Origin: Verrucomicrobiota bacterium
Lineage (GTDB): Bacteria; Verrucomicrobiota; Verrucomicrobiia; Limisphaerales; Fontisphaeraceae
Direction of reading: 5' to 3'
Length of the DNA: 64,000 nt
Assembly (NCBI GenBank): GCA_037139415.1
Contig: JBAXGN010000011.1
Span: forward strand, 1-64,000
Made by a program: the position numbers and the translations under genes. Under the pieces are notes generated by a model, which was not told where the DNA came from, made no database searches, and saw nothing but the letters and a program-made list of their open reading frames with translations. Below, one piece after another: positions 16,969-26,600 of this stretch. Position 1 is the first letter of the stretch. Each line of letters begins with the position of its first letter.

Positions 16969-19023
16969 ATGCGTGCCACCGAACATCAAGACCGCACGTT
17001 TCTTGAGGACGGCGCCAGGGTTATGGTCATCGGCGGCGGGCCAGCAGGCGCTTTTTTTTCTCTTTTATTGCTCCGGCGGGCGCGTGAATTACACCGTAAA
17101 ATTCACGTCACCATCATTGATCGGCGGGCTCTCTGTTCCTGCGCGGATTTCTGCGGCATGGTGGGTGGCCGAAAAGGTTGCGGGCATTGTGCCGGCGGCA
17201 TCTCTCCGCGCTTGAATGATCAATTGAACGCACTCCATTTGGCGTTGCCCCCGGAAGTGATTCAAGATCGCATCCGCTCGGTGACCATCCAGGGTTACTG
17301 GAAAAACATTGAGTTGGAGATGCCGCGCGGACGGGAAATGGTGTCGGTGTTTCGCATGTCCCGAAGTGGCTCCAATCCCAATCGGCAACACAATTTTGAC
17401 GCGTTGTTGTTGGAGTATGCCGTCCGAGAGGGGGCCGAATTGGTCAGCGGCGACGTGTATGCGACCGAACGTTCGGCACAGAACAAACCAGTGGTGAAGT
17501 ATCGGGATGCCGTTGGCGAACACGCCAGTGAGGTGGATTTCCTGGTGTTCGCGGCAGGCATCAATGCCGAGGTGGACAAGGGCAATCCTGGCCCCTCGCC
17601 CGTTCAATTGATGCAACACCTGAACCCCCGGTACCTGCCACCGCAGTGCCGTCGGACGCTGGTGTTTGAACTGGAAGCGGAGGCTGGCACTTCCTCGGGT
17701 TTGGAAGGCGAACTGCACTTTGTTGAATATGGCTCCAGTTCCCTGCGACTGGAAATGTGTTCCTTGGTACCTAAAAAAGACTGTATCACCGTGGTTCTGG
17801 TTGGCCCGGCGGTGGATACCGCCACGACGAACGCGCAAAACCGGGAGCTGATCGAGCAATTCCTTGCATTGCCGCACATCCACAAATTGCTGGCTGCCCG
17901 TCATCATTTTCGCGTGACCTGCATCTGCAATCCGTGGCTGGCCGTGGGTACTGCGCACCATGCCTTTGGTGACCGCGTGGCAGCGGTGGGTGACATGGTC
18001 ACCTCCCGATTGTACAAAGACGGCATCCTGTCCGCCTTTAAGACCAGCCAGGCTTTGGCCGAAGCCTTGCTCACGTGGGGCATGGATCAACGCAGCCTTG
18101 ATGAAGCGTATGCTCCGGTCATCCGCAATTTTCGCCGCGACAACCGTTTTGCGGCCATCGTCTTCCTGCTGAATCGGGTCTTTTTTGAATCCGCCATTCT
18201 CAGCCGCGTCTTATATCAAGCGGTGATCACAGAACGCAAAACGATGCCCATTTCTGAGCGATCCCTGGCTATCATCCTGTGGCAAATTGCCAGCGGTGAT
18301 GAGGATTATGAACATGTTTTTTGGGCGCTGCTGAGGCCGTCCACCCTTTGGCTGGTTTTAACCGGCGGGCTTCTGGTCACGGTGCGCAATTACCTGACCG
18401 AGTTTTTCTTTGGGCTTTCGTGGGAGGGGTTTGGCCGATTCACGACCGGGGTGGCCAAAGAACGTTTTGAGGTGAAGCGGCGAATGTTCGCGCGCAAATT
18501 GGCGGGCGAAGGTCCGGTGCCATCCGGGTTCGAGTTTGAGCGGATGTACACCATTTCGATCCGGGCGACCCCGGCCAGCGTGCTCAGCCAATTGGGACGG
18601 TTTGGCGAGGCGGATCGTGGTTATCTTCGCCCTCGCTGGGTATCCATTCAGCGCGTTGCCGGCCAACCGAACGAGCCGGGTTGCGTGATTCGCTATACCA
18701 TCCTCGGCGGGGTGTTCGCGTTTGACTTGGGGTTGGAACAAATCCTGGATAATCACCTGGTGGTGTATCGCGTGCGCAACGGTTTCGCCTGTGGCGGCGC
18801 GTTGTTATTCGAAGTCGAACCCACCGTCAGAAATACCAACCTTTCCCTCTACGTGGCGTTCGATTTTGAACGCGGAACGAGTCTTCCCCAGCGCGTTTGG
18901 TGGTGGCTGTTTCGCCTGTTGTTCCCGGCCTATGTCCATGACGTGATCTGGAACCACGCGTTGTGCCAGTTGAAGGATATCACCGAAGCCACCGACGAGG
19001 CACCGTCCTCACCCGCGAAGTAA
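16969..19023 (+). CDS. FAD-dependent oxidoreductase (geranylgeranyl-reductase-like) with cysteine cluster and C-terminal SRPBCC-like domain
   Basis: 684 residues from the ATG at 16969; the frame is open to 16876 without domain content. The N-terminal Rossmann motif VMVIGGGPAGAFF (18-30) binds FAD. Right after it is a cysteine-rich insert with C56, C58, C62, C71 and C74, ending CAGGISP, which aligns with the CGGG-type motif of geranylgeranyl reductases. A second FAD motif (GDRVAAVGDMVTSRLYKDGI) lies near 330-350. The last 170 residues (from MYTISIRATPASVL) resemble a START/SRPBCC hydrophobic-ligand fold. Substrate unknown; a lipid or quinone-like molecule fits both halves. It follows the redox cluster on the same strand after a hairpin. 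Confidence 0.75.
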   Translation: MRATEHQDRTFLEDGARVMVIGGGPAGAFFSLLLLRRARELHRKIHVTIIDRRALCSCADFCGMVGGRKGCGHCAGGISPRLNDQLNALHLALPPEVIQDRIRSVTIQGYWKNIELEMPRGREMVSVFRMSRSGSNPNRQHNFDALLLEYAVREGAELVSGDVYATERSAQNKPVVKYRDAVGEHASEVDFLVFAAGINAEVDKGNPGPSPVQLMQHLNPRYLPPQCRRTLVFELEAEAGTSSGLEGELHFVEYGSSSLRLEMCSLVPKKDCITVVLVGPAVDTATTNAQNRELIEQFLALPHIHKLLAARHHFRVTCICNPWLAVGTAHHAFGDRVAAVGDMVTSRLYKDGILSAFKTSQALAEALLTWGMDQRSLDEAYAPVIRNFRRDNRFAAIVFLLNRVFFESAILSRVLYQAVITERKTMPISERSLAIILWQIASGDEDYEHVFWALLRPSTLWLVLTGGLLVTVRNYLTEFFFGLSWEGFGRFTTGVAKERFEVKRRMFARKLAGEGPVPSGFEFERMYTISIRATPASVLSQLGRFGEADRGYLRPRWVSIQRVAGQPNEPGCVIRYTILGGVFAFDLGLEQILDNHLVVYRVRNGFACGGALLFEVEPTVRNTNLSLYVAFDFERGTSLPQRVWWWLFRLLFPAYVHDVIWNHALCQLKDITEATDEAPSSPAK

Positions 19024-19051
19024 AGCAGCGCGAGCAACTTCGGTTTTCGGG

Positions 19052-19912
19052 TTAAGGTTTCTTTGGATGATCCCGATAAATTTGACCAACCACCGTGGCT
19101 GTCAGGTCGGGATTACACAGATGGGTGAGCACCGGCTCAGGGCCATAGCGCCATGGGGCCAGAGCAAACCACGCGTAGCGCTCCAGAAATGGCAACGCGT
19201 CCAGCATGGGCAGTGCGCGGGACAGAAAGGCGGCCTGCGTTCCCGCGTCGGCGGCTTGTTTGCTGCGGTTCCAATTGACCAACGCAAATTCCGTCAACCA
19301 CACCGGCCGCTGAAACTTGGTGTGAACCCCTTCGAGAAAAGCTCTCAACCGGTCCGTTTCAGTGGCGGGATCGGTGCCGGTGCCATACCAGTGAACACAG
19401 ATGAAGTCCACGCGGTATTTCCGGTCCTCGGCCCCGGCGATGAATCGCTCCAACCAACTCCCAGGCTTTGCCGGATCGCCGGAGGTCGCCGGACTTCCCA
19501 ATCGCAAACCGCTGCGTTCCAAGACGGGCCAAAGGTCAAGCGCCTGTTCGACGGTCAGGCGGGATTGCTGGCGATGATCCGGTTCATTGAACCCGAGCAA
19601 GTTGGTGGATCCCATCGTCTTGGCGCGCTCGATTTCATGGTCATTGGCATACTGGGCACCCCAAATCATGGGCACAAACTCCACTGCTCCGGGCGCCGCC
19701 GCCCGGTTGGTATCCGACTCCCAGGTATAGTACCAAGCCAACCGCAAACTTGCCAAAGCGCGGCTGGCATTGGGAACCGCCCAAGTACCCACCCCTTTTT
19801 TGGAGGCTGGCAGTACCGCCGCCCGGGCGGGGAGATTGGCAATAAAGCACAGCAGAAGCAGCGCCCCAAGCAGGAGCGCGCACGGCCGGAACCGTTGTGC
19901 GTGCTTGTTCGT
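19052..19912 (-). CDS. Secreted GH128-like glycosidase with non-canonical start
   Basis: The catalytic part matches the Glyco_hydro_cc/GH128 beta-1,3-glucanase family: LLGFNEPDHRQQS holds the acid/base glutamate, DFICVHWYG follows, and PVWLTEFALVNW holds the nucleophile glutamate. The first ordinary start codon is GTG at 19792, but the same frame continues 40 codons upstream and encodes a complete signal peptide (basic TNKHAQRFRP, hydrophobic CALLLGALLLLCFIANL, cleavage near PARAA). No ATG, GTG or TTG occurs before the stop at 19919-19921. The frame begins with ACG AAC AAG, so translation may start at ACG (19912), or a start codon has been lost. Predicted product about 286 residues, exported. 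Confidence 0.75.
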   Translation of the reverse strand, partial: TNKHAQRFRPCALLLGALLLLCFIANLPARAAVLPASKKGVGTWAVPNASRALASLRLAWYYTWESDTNRAAAPGAVEFVPMIWGAQYANDHEIERAKTMGSTNLLGFNEPDHRQQSRLTVEQALDLWPVLERSGLRLGSPATSGDPAKPGSWLERFIAGAEDRKYRVDFICVHWYGTGTDPATETDRLRAFLEGVHTKFQRPVWLTEFALVNWNRSKQAADAGTQAAFLSRALPMLDALPFLERYAWFALAPWRYGPEPVLTHLCNPDLTATVVGQIYRDHPKKP

Positions 19913-19918
19913 ATTACG

Positions 19919-20143
19919 TTACTGGCACAAAGTCAGCACATCGCGGCTGAGGTCCGCCGGGCTGTTGGCCAGGTAGCTCAATGGATCACGCTGGAATTCG
20001 GTCCAGGCGCTGCGGACACTATTCACGTCACGATTATAATGACGGAACGTCTTGTGGCCGAATTGCAAAAACCGGACGTTTTTCAACGTGCGGTGAATGT
20101 GGCGAAGGTGTTCGTGAGTGAGGTGAGGAGTTTGGCTTTTCAT
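19919..20143 (-). CDS. Small hypothetical protein, 74 residues
   Basis: Starts with ATG at 20143 and stops six bases before the presumed ACG start of the glycosidase frame. The product is basic and histidine-rich (LTHEHLRHIHRTLKN, HKTFRHYNRD), with no signal peptide and no recognisable domain. If real, it would lead a short operon and could couple translation into the glycosidase, which lacks a normal start codon. The Shine-Dalgarno is weak. It could also be a chance frame. Confidence 0.4.
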   Translation of the reverse strand: MKSQTPHLTHEHLRHIHRTLKNVRFLQFGHKTFRHYNRDVNSVRSAWTEFQRDPLSYLANSPADLSRDVLTLCQ

Positions 20144-20484
20144 GATTTTATGTCAATGGGTTGAGTTGGGTTTATAACGCAAAACAAGCAAAAGGCAGAC
20201 AAAAACCGACCTTGATTTCGGCTGAAGCCGAAACCGGGCCGCTACCAATCCGCTTATATGCAGGTTGTTTCAAAGTTGCAATCCGCTGATATATAAAGGC
20301 TTGAGTTTATCCTGGGGTATTCTTTTCAGAAGTCTGAAGAAAGCACCACACTGGCAGGCACCGGTCCGGCGGGTTGGGAATACCGTCCGGGCCTTTACTT
20401 CAAAAAACGGCGCCTATTTACTTACGCGCCAGCATTATAACGGTAAAAAACGGAGGTGCAAACGAATTTTTTCAGCTACGAATT
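20144..20484. other. 341-bp intergenic region
   Basis: No gene seen. It holds a small hairpin TTTCGGC-TGAA-GCCGAAA (20216-20233) and two copies of CAATCCGCT followed by ATAT-rich sequence (about 20246 and 20279). It separates the leftward membrane/TPR gene from the leftward small ORF and must carry the latter's promoter. Confidence 0.5.
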
Positions 20485-21942
20485 TTACCGCACGTTCTGA
20501 ATCCGGTGGTAGCAGGTTTGCAGCCAGGCCCGCGACCGCTCCTTGCATTCAACCGGAATATGGTTCTGGCGTTCGATCTGCTCAACCAGTCTTTGCGCGC
20601 GCCAATAGTTGGCGCAATCTTCCGCTTGGATGGCGGCGATGAGTTGGAGGGTGGCATAGTCCCCGGGATAATCCAGCAACCGTTTTTCCGTCAATTCCAG
20701 CGCCGAGCCGAACTGTCCGTTGGCCCGGAGTTCCAGGATTTCCTGGAAATCCGCGTGTTGCGCCCATGCCTCGAGGTTCAGGTAATGCGGTGGCAAACGC
20801 ACCGGCCCGGCGTTTTTCAAGCGGGGTGGCGTTTCGTGTTCGTCGGCGGCAGGCAGCGTGACCACCGGGCCGCCCGGGGTGGTTTTGACTTCGATGAATT
20901 TGCCATGCGCGGCGGCCTTGCCGGATTGCCATTCCGCCAGTTGGTTTTTGGCATATTCCTTGGCGCCGGAGCGGGTAAAATCAAGGTCCAGGATTTTGTT
21001 AATCCAGGTTTGCGCGCCCGCCAGATCGTGCAAGTCTTCGGCATAAATGGTCGCCACGAGCAACATGCCTTCAAACGGAGCGTCCGTCATCTTGAGTTGG
21101 CGTTCGGCCAAGGCGATGGCTGATTTCGGCTTTTGGGCGTGGCGCAACCGGCGTGATTCGTTGTAGTCGGGGTCGGGGCCGGGCGGTTTTCGTTCTTCGC
21201 TGGCGAGGATGCCGTCCAAGAATTGCCGGGGCTTGGTTCCCGGATGCGGGGAAACCCCTTGTGCCAGCCCGCTGCTGAGGCCGGCTTTGGGGCTCAACCG
21301 CAGCTTGCCGCTGGTTTCATCCACCGCGAAGGCCGGCTGATTGCTGCCCGAAAACATGATGGCTGTCGCATCGCCTGGATTCACGCTGAGCCGCCAGCGC
21401 TCATATTCGAGGGCCGCATATTCTTTCTGCCCGTGCGAAATGGCCTCGGCGTTGAGGATAAGTTGGGTGAAATGGCGCGCGCTCTTGAGATCGCGCAAAT
21501 CCTGGGCATGAATCAGCGCGAGCAGATATAGCCCCTCGAAGTCTTCGGGGTGATTTCGCATCCGGTCCTTGATGTTGCGGATCGCCAGGGTGGTTCTGCC
21601 GGTGGCGCGAAAATGCCTGGCGAGGGCGTAGCTGGGCGATGACATTGGCCCGGCGGGGCCGCCATCCCCCATCACCGACGCGTGGAACGCGCGAAAGGCA
21701 AAGTGCGCGACCACCTCCGACCAGACCATGCCAAACACAAAAAACACGGGCCGGGCGAGCAGGAGCAGCAAAACCATGCTCCAGACGCCCTTGGCAAAAA
21801 AGAAGAACGCCACCACGATAAGCAGGGAAGCGCCCAGCCGGAACCGGATCAGGCGCAGTTCCGGCACCCGCGTAAGCCAAACAAATCCGCCCACCACGAG
21901 GAAGAGCCACACCCACGTTTCATACTTTGCCAACCAACCCAT
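20485..21942 (-). CDS. Membrane protein with TPR-like cytoplasmic/periplasmic region
   Basis: 485 residues from the ATG at 21942 (MGWLAKYE). Three closely spaced hydrophobic helices occupy about residues 9-85, followed by a Gly/Pro-rich linker and two blocks of helical TPR-like sequence (FEGLYLLALIHAQDLRDLKS; FEGMLLVATIYAEDLHDLAG), paralogous to each other and separated by a low-complexity linker. No catalytic motif. Its start lies inside the 3' end of the upstream PEP-CTERM gene (overlap 21920-21942), implying translational coupling. The first 353 bp are duplicated at 37554-37906. Function unknown; rhomboid or O-antigen-type activity is not supported. Confidence 0.8.
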   Translation of the reverse strand: MGWLAKYETWVWLFLVVGGFVWLTRVPELRLIRFRLGASLLIVVAFFFFAKGVWSMVLLLLLARPVFFVFGMVWSEVVAHFAFRAFHASVMGDGGPAGPMSSPSYALARHFRATGRTTLAIRNIKDRMRNHPEDFEGLYLLALIHAQDLRDLKSARHFTQLILNAEAISHGQKEYAALEYERWRLSVNPGDATAIMFSGSNQPAFAVDETSGKLRLSPKAGLSSGLAQGVSPHPGTKPRQFLDGILASEERKPPGPDPDYNESRRLRHAQKPKSAIALAERQLKMTDAPFEGMLLVATIYAEDLHDLAGAQTWINKILDLDFTRSGAKEYAKNQLAEWQSGKAAAHGKFIEVKTTPGGPVVTLPAADEHETPPRLKNAGPVRLPPHYLNLEAWAQHADFQEILELRANGQFGSALELTEKRLLDYPGDYATLQLIAAIQAEDCANYWRAQRLVEQIERQNHIPVECKERSRAWLQTCYHRIQNVR

Positions 21943-21945
21943 AGT
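21590..21945 (-). repeat. Duplicated 5' gene segment, copy 1
   Basis: Aligns without gaps to 37554-37909 at an offset of 15,964 bp, differing at only a modest number of positions. It covers the first 117 codons of the membrane/TPR gene. Confidence 0.93.
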
Positions 21946-22612
21946 TATTGCTCCATTTGGCCTTCCGCCGCTTGAGCGCCAGGCCCGCCACACCAACACC
22001 TAGCAAGAGACCGGTGGAAGGCTCCGGGACAGCCCCAAAGCTGAAATCATCCATCATGAAATAGCCTTGGGCTCCCCGGATCATCACGCGGTCAATCGGC
22101 AACGCATACTGGGAAGCGATATAAAGCGGCACGCCCCCGATACCTGCGTCCGGCGTGGTGGCGACCACTTTTCCACCCGAATAAAGATCGTAACCGATGG
22201 TAAAGTAGCCGGCGAAAAACGCTCCGTTGAAAACCGTCGGTGTTGTGAAATCAATGTATGACAGGCCAGTCCAGCTTACCCCGTTCATGTTGTCATAACT
22301 GGTGACGGCTGATGGCAGAGAGTTGGCCGTGTAGTTAGGCGGCTCATTGCCAACCACAAACCAACTGTCATTCCAGATCAGGCCGCCATAATTGACGGGG
22401 ATCCGTCCGCCCGGCAGATCGTCAAAACTCAGCACCGCCGCCCGTGACGACACCAGGCCAAACAGCATGAGCGCTGCAACCAGCAAGGGAGAAAAATGGC
22501 GGTGCCGGAGGGCAACAGACCTGGGAAGCAGGCTCGTCGGTTCAGAAACGCAACTGCGTGTTACGCCCTGCTGGTTCCGGGGCTGGGAAAACTGATTACT
22601 TATGCTATTCAT
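21920..22612 (-). CDS. PEP-CTERM sorted exported protein
   Basis: 230 residues. A long polar N-terminal stretch (about 40 residues) precedes the hydrophobic signal (HFSPLLVAALMLFGLVSSRAA), so the true start may be poorly conserved. The mature domain (VLSFDDLPGG onward, with WNDSWFVVGNEPP) is a beta-rich fold without known activity. The C-terminus has the sorting signal VPEPSTGLLLGVGVAGLALKRRK. Known role of the signal: recognition by exosortase and surface or EPS association. It overlaps the downstream membrane/TPR gene start by 23 bp. Its 5' region resembles that of the giant LRR gene (see repeats). Confidence 0.82.
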   Translation of the reverse strand: MNSISNQFSQPRNQQGVTRSCVSEPTSLLPRSVALRHRHFSPLLVAALMLFGLVSSRAAVLSFDDLPGGRIPVNYGGLIWNDSWFVVGNEPPNYTANSLPSAVTSYDNMNGVSWTGLSYIDFTTPTVFNGAFFAGYFTIGYDLYSGGKVVATTPDAGIGGVPLYIASQYALPIDRVMIRGAQGYFMMDDFSFGAVPEPSTGLLLGVGVAGLALKRRKAKWSNNYGLVGKV

Positions 22613-22723
22613 CTTGCCAAGGAGGGTAACGGGGCACCCGTTGCAGTCAAGAGAATAAACTTTTAAAAAATTGCTTTGGGCCGAGTTTCAGGCGTTCGCT
22701 GGTCGCTTTGCGGTAAGAGCACA

Positions 22724-22787
22724 TTGCTTTTGGCTCACCATTCATGGGTGATGAACCGATGCCACCACCGGTGGGGAAGCAACCGTG
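22724..22787 (-). repeat. Conserved leader element, copy 1 (possible structured RNA)
   Basis: Almost identical to 44894-44957. Read on the minus strand, upstream of the PEP-CTERM gene, TTGCTT and AAGCAA close a three-way-junction-like fold with internal stems CCACC/GGTGG and TCACC/GGTGA. Weaker similarity continues to about 22548, past the gene start. Confidence 0.6.
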
Positions 22788-23023
22788 AATATTGGCAGGC
22801 GAAACCGGCTTCCGGTGCGGACGGTTGGAAAGAAAACCACGCCAAAACTGCACCGTTTCTGCACCGTTTTTGAGATTTAAACGGTGCAGTTTTATGGGCG
22901 ACTTGATTCATAAGTAATTGCGAGATAGTAGGTTGTTTAGTTTGCGCCGACTCACGTCGGCGGCTACGACGGGGGTGGGTGGTGCAGTTTTGGAAATTGT
23001 GATGTTCTTGTGATGAATTTGAT

Positions 23024-23059
23024 TTTTTCACACAAATTGTGACAAAATTGTGTGAAAAA
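23024..23059. terminator. Perfect 12-bp AT-rich hairpin
   Basis: TTTTTCACACAA (23024-23035) and TTGTGTGAAAAA (23048-23059) with a 12-nt loop; a GATTTTTTTG tract follows on the + strand. The shape is that of a bidirectional terminator, but it lies in the space between divergent genes with no transcript known to end there. Confidence 0.45.
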
Positions 23060-23103
23060 GATTTTTTTGACACAAGAGCACAAGACCGAAATCCAAAGAC
23101 TTT

Positions 23104-23240
23104 TGCAGAAAAATGAACCGGCATAAAAATGGGAAGCCGAACATGGCAGAAAAATTTACTGGCAAAAAAATTATAACCAGAAGATGCCAAGGCCGATGGC
23201 CGAAGCCAACTTTTGGAGAATAATTTTCGGGCAGAAAAAT
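23104..23240. repeat. Degenerate GGCAGAAAAAT repeat cluster
   Basis: Copies near 23104, 23121, 23143, 23160 and 23228 (GCAGAAAAAT, GGCATAAAAAT, GGCAGAAAAAT, GGCAAAAAAAT, GGCAGAAAAAT), the first four at intervals of about 17-22 bp. No coding explanation; it resembles small dispersed repeats. Confidence 0.55.
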
Positions 23241-23628
23241 CACCACCGGAAGATGGAGGTTGGCGGGCAGGAGATGGCAAAGCCAAAGGCCGCCGACCGC
23301 GAATCGCGCCAATCAACGCGAATGAGGGCCGCCATTTCGGAATTCGAAATCCGGGTTTCGGATTTATATTCATGCCATTCATGAGGGCGAGAGTAACAGG
23401 GTTCCAGGAAAAGTGGTTCCCTCCGGGAGGGAATGTTTTTCAGAAATATTGGCCGACGGAAAAATAGGGTTGGGCTTGTGGATGACGGATGGCAATCGGG
23501 TTTGTCCGCAGGGATAAAATTTTCTATTAAAAAACTTATTGACGCCCGCGCATTTATTAGGCATGAGTTATACATGAACCCCGTGGTATTGCGTTACGGT
23601 GTTTTGAGGCGGGAAAACAATCGGAATT

Positions 23629-26600
23629 ATGAACACATATACGAACCAGGTGTGGGAAGGGTTTCGACTTATTTACGTGGTTGCATGTTTGGTCATCGTC
23701 GGCCTGCCGCTTGAGGCCACCGCCAAGTCCAGGCCTGCACGGCCAACCCTGCCTGAAGGGGAGTCCCTGATATTCCGAGCCAATGACCAGCAGACCAACT
23801 TTGTGGCCGATGCGGTCTCCGGCACGGCTTATTTAAAGTCGGCACAGTTCGTGGAAGGTTGGTCCGGTACGGCTTTGCTCATGGCCGGTGAGACGCCTTC
23901 CCATTGCATGATCCCAGTCCAGGGAACCCGCAAACGGCCCAACTTCTCGCCTAACACCGGCAGTATTCGCTTGTGGTTTTCTACTGCATGGTCCAGCACT
24001 TCACTAGGTGGTCAAGGATCAGGTAAGCATGCTCGTCTGTTAGAGATAGCACACGTGAATGCGAAGACGCCAACTGGTTTTGCGCTGTACTTCGATTCGG
24101 ACGGTAACACCGTGTACTTGAGCGCGTATCAAGCTGGTCAGGCTGTGGATATCGTTCATGCTACTGTTGCTCTGGGAAAGGATGTCTTTCACCAACTGGG
24201 GCTGGTTTACGGTCCAGAAGCCACGTCACTGGTTTTGGACGGTAAGATTATCGCTACTGGCCGGGGATTGCCGGCGTTAGCCCAACCAACCGACCTGGAT
24301 AGCTGGATGTGCTTTCTGGGCTCAAATCCGGGCGGGCTGGAGAAACTGGAAGGCCAACTGGATGAAATTTACTTCTTTCCGTATGCCTGCACGGAAGCAC
24401 AGTTTGGGTGGGACTATCAATCGCAGAGCCTGTTGGCAGCCATGGGACCAGTTTCTGTGCAGGAATCCATAGCACACTATCGGACTTTGAGGCGTCATCA
24501 TGGGCCGCAGCGCGCCGAGGGATGGCCGTCGCCGCCCGATCCCGGACCCGGCGGTGGCGGTGGCAGCACTACCAACGACATGCCGTTCTATAGCAGTTGG
24601 GAATTGCCTTATAACACCAACGTTCTGCACATTTCCAAGCTGGTGTACGATACCAATGGCACTGCCTTGACCATTGCGGGCGGAGAAACCAATGGGGTGT
24701 ATGACTTGTTCTATACCACGAATCTGGTGGGCAACCATGTGACCAACAGCCAGTGGACGTGGTTCTTTCGCGGCGCTCCCGGCCAGACCAACTTCGTTCA
24801 CACCAATGCGCCCGTGCCATTTTGCCTGTATTTGGTAGGTGCCACCAACGATACGGATGGGGATTTGCTGACGGATGCCTATATTCTGCTGGTCAGCAAA
24901 ACCGCAACCAATCTCGTGGACACCGATGGGGATGGCATGCCGGATATCTGGGAACTGAAATATGGGCTGAACCCGCTGCGCAACGATGCGGAGGATGATT
25001 TCGACGGCGATTGGGTCTCCAACTACCAGGAATATATCAACCAGACCAATCCCCGCGATGACATGATTTTCGCGTGGGGCGACAATTTCCACCGGGAATG
25101 CCTGGTGCCGCCGGATTTGCGGGACGCCCGGCAGTTGGCGGGCGGGTACGGTTTCAGCCTGGCGTTGCGCAGCAACGGCACCGTGGTTGCGTGGGGCGGG
25201 CTGACCAACGTCCCAGCGGCCGTCACCAACGTGGCGGCCATCGGCGCAGCCTGGTACGACGCGATTGCCTGGTTGAGCAACGGGACCGTGATCCGTTGGA
25301 ATGCTACCACCAACTATTCCTGGAGCACCAACGGCGCAGCGTACGCCCTGGGCTATGATTACGTCCTCTGCCTGCGCAGCAACGGCACCCTGGCCTACTG
25401 GGGACAGGGTTCCTGGCGGACCAACCTGGGGCGCGGCCCCAGCAATGTGATGGCGCTGGCGGCGGGAGCCAATCATGCGGCGGCGGTGCTGTCCAACGGG
25501 CAGGTCACGGCGTGGGGGCAGAATGCCGGCAGCCTGCATTGGAACCTGACGAATGTCCCGGCCTCGCTATCAGGCGTGGCCACCCTTGCCTCCGGCTACC
25601 TGCACACGCTGGCGTTGCGCAGCAACGGGACGGTATCGGCGTGGGGTTATCCATACAATGGCCTGACGAACGTGCCCGCCGGCCTGAGCAACGTGGCGGC
25701 CCTGGTGGCGGGCATGACCTACAGCCTGGCGCTGGACAGCAACGGCACGCTCCACAGTTGGGGGCCGCTGGTGGTGCCGGAAGATCTGACGGCGGTGAAA
25801 CTGATCGGCGGCGGGGCCAGGCATGCCCTGGCATTGCGGACCGGACGGCAAACGCCGGTGGTGCTGGCCGAACCGATCAGCCAGAGCGGATTATCCGGCA
25901 CCAACATCACGCTGAATGCGCTCGGGTATGGACTGGCGGGGGTTAAATACCAATGGTTATGGGATGGTAGTGCGATTGCCGGGTCCACCAACGCCAGTTA
26001 CACGGTCACCAACCTATCCACCAGCAACGAAGGGGCGTACCAAGTGGTGATCGCCACCGGAGCGGGCGCGCGCACCAGCCGGGTGGCCCAAGTGGTCCGG
26101 TTACAGCCGCCGGTGGTGTCGGCCACCAGTCCTGGGGTGCCCAGCACCTTATGGGCGAGCAAAACCCTCATGCTGGCGGTTTACGCCACCGCCAATAGCA
26201 CGTATCCGCATCGCATCCATTACCAATGGAAGAAGGACGGCGCCACCCTCCCGGTGCTGGAACAGTCATTCATTGCCCTGCCGGACCCGTTGACCGGTCT
26301 GACCAACTTTGAAGGGGAATACACCGTGCAGGTATATAACGCGGCGGGGGGAACCAACGTGGGCACCTGGACGGTGCAGGCGGTATTGCCGGGCATGCTG
26401 GCAATGTGGGGCGACAATCAATCCGGTCAATGCCAGCGCCCGGCCAACCTGACCAACCTCCTGAGCATGGCGGCGGGCGAGACCTATTCGCTGGCGCTGC
26501 GCGGCAACGGCACGGTGCTGGGGTGGGGCAGCGGGGCTGGCACCAATGTCCCGGCGGGCTTGAGCAATGTGGTGGCCGTGGCGGCAGGCTATGCGCATGG

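Larger units (their letters stand above)
22613..23628. other. 1-kb noncoding region rich in repeats
   Basis: No gene is convincing on either strand. From left to right: the leader element (22724-22787); a strong AT-rich hairpin (23024-23059); five degenerate copies of GGCAGAAAAAT (23104-23240); a CCGAAATCC-type repeat (23334-23366); and a hairpin CCCTCC-GGGAGGG (near 23420). It separates a leftward and a rightward gene, so it must contain both promoters. Confidence 0.6.

Noticed and set aside
20374-21123. 249-codon rightward frame inside the membrane/TPR gene
   Set aside because: Antisense to a gene whose duplicate conserves the leftward frame; no start context.
22735-23382. 215-codon leftward frame across the noncoding repeat block
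   Set aside because: It is made of repeat units (FLP-type translations of the GGCAGAAAAAT repeat) with no domain; treated as noncoding.
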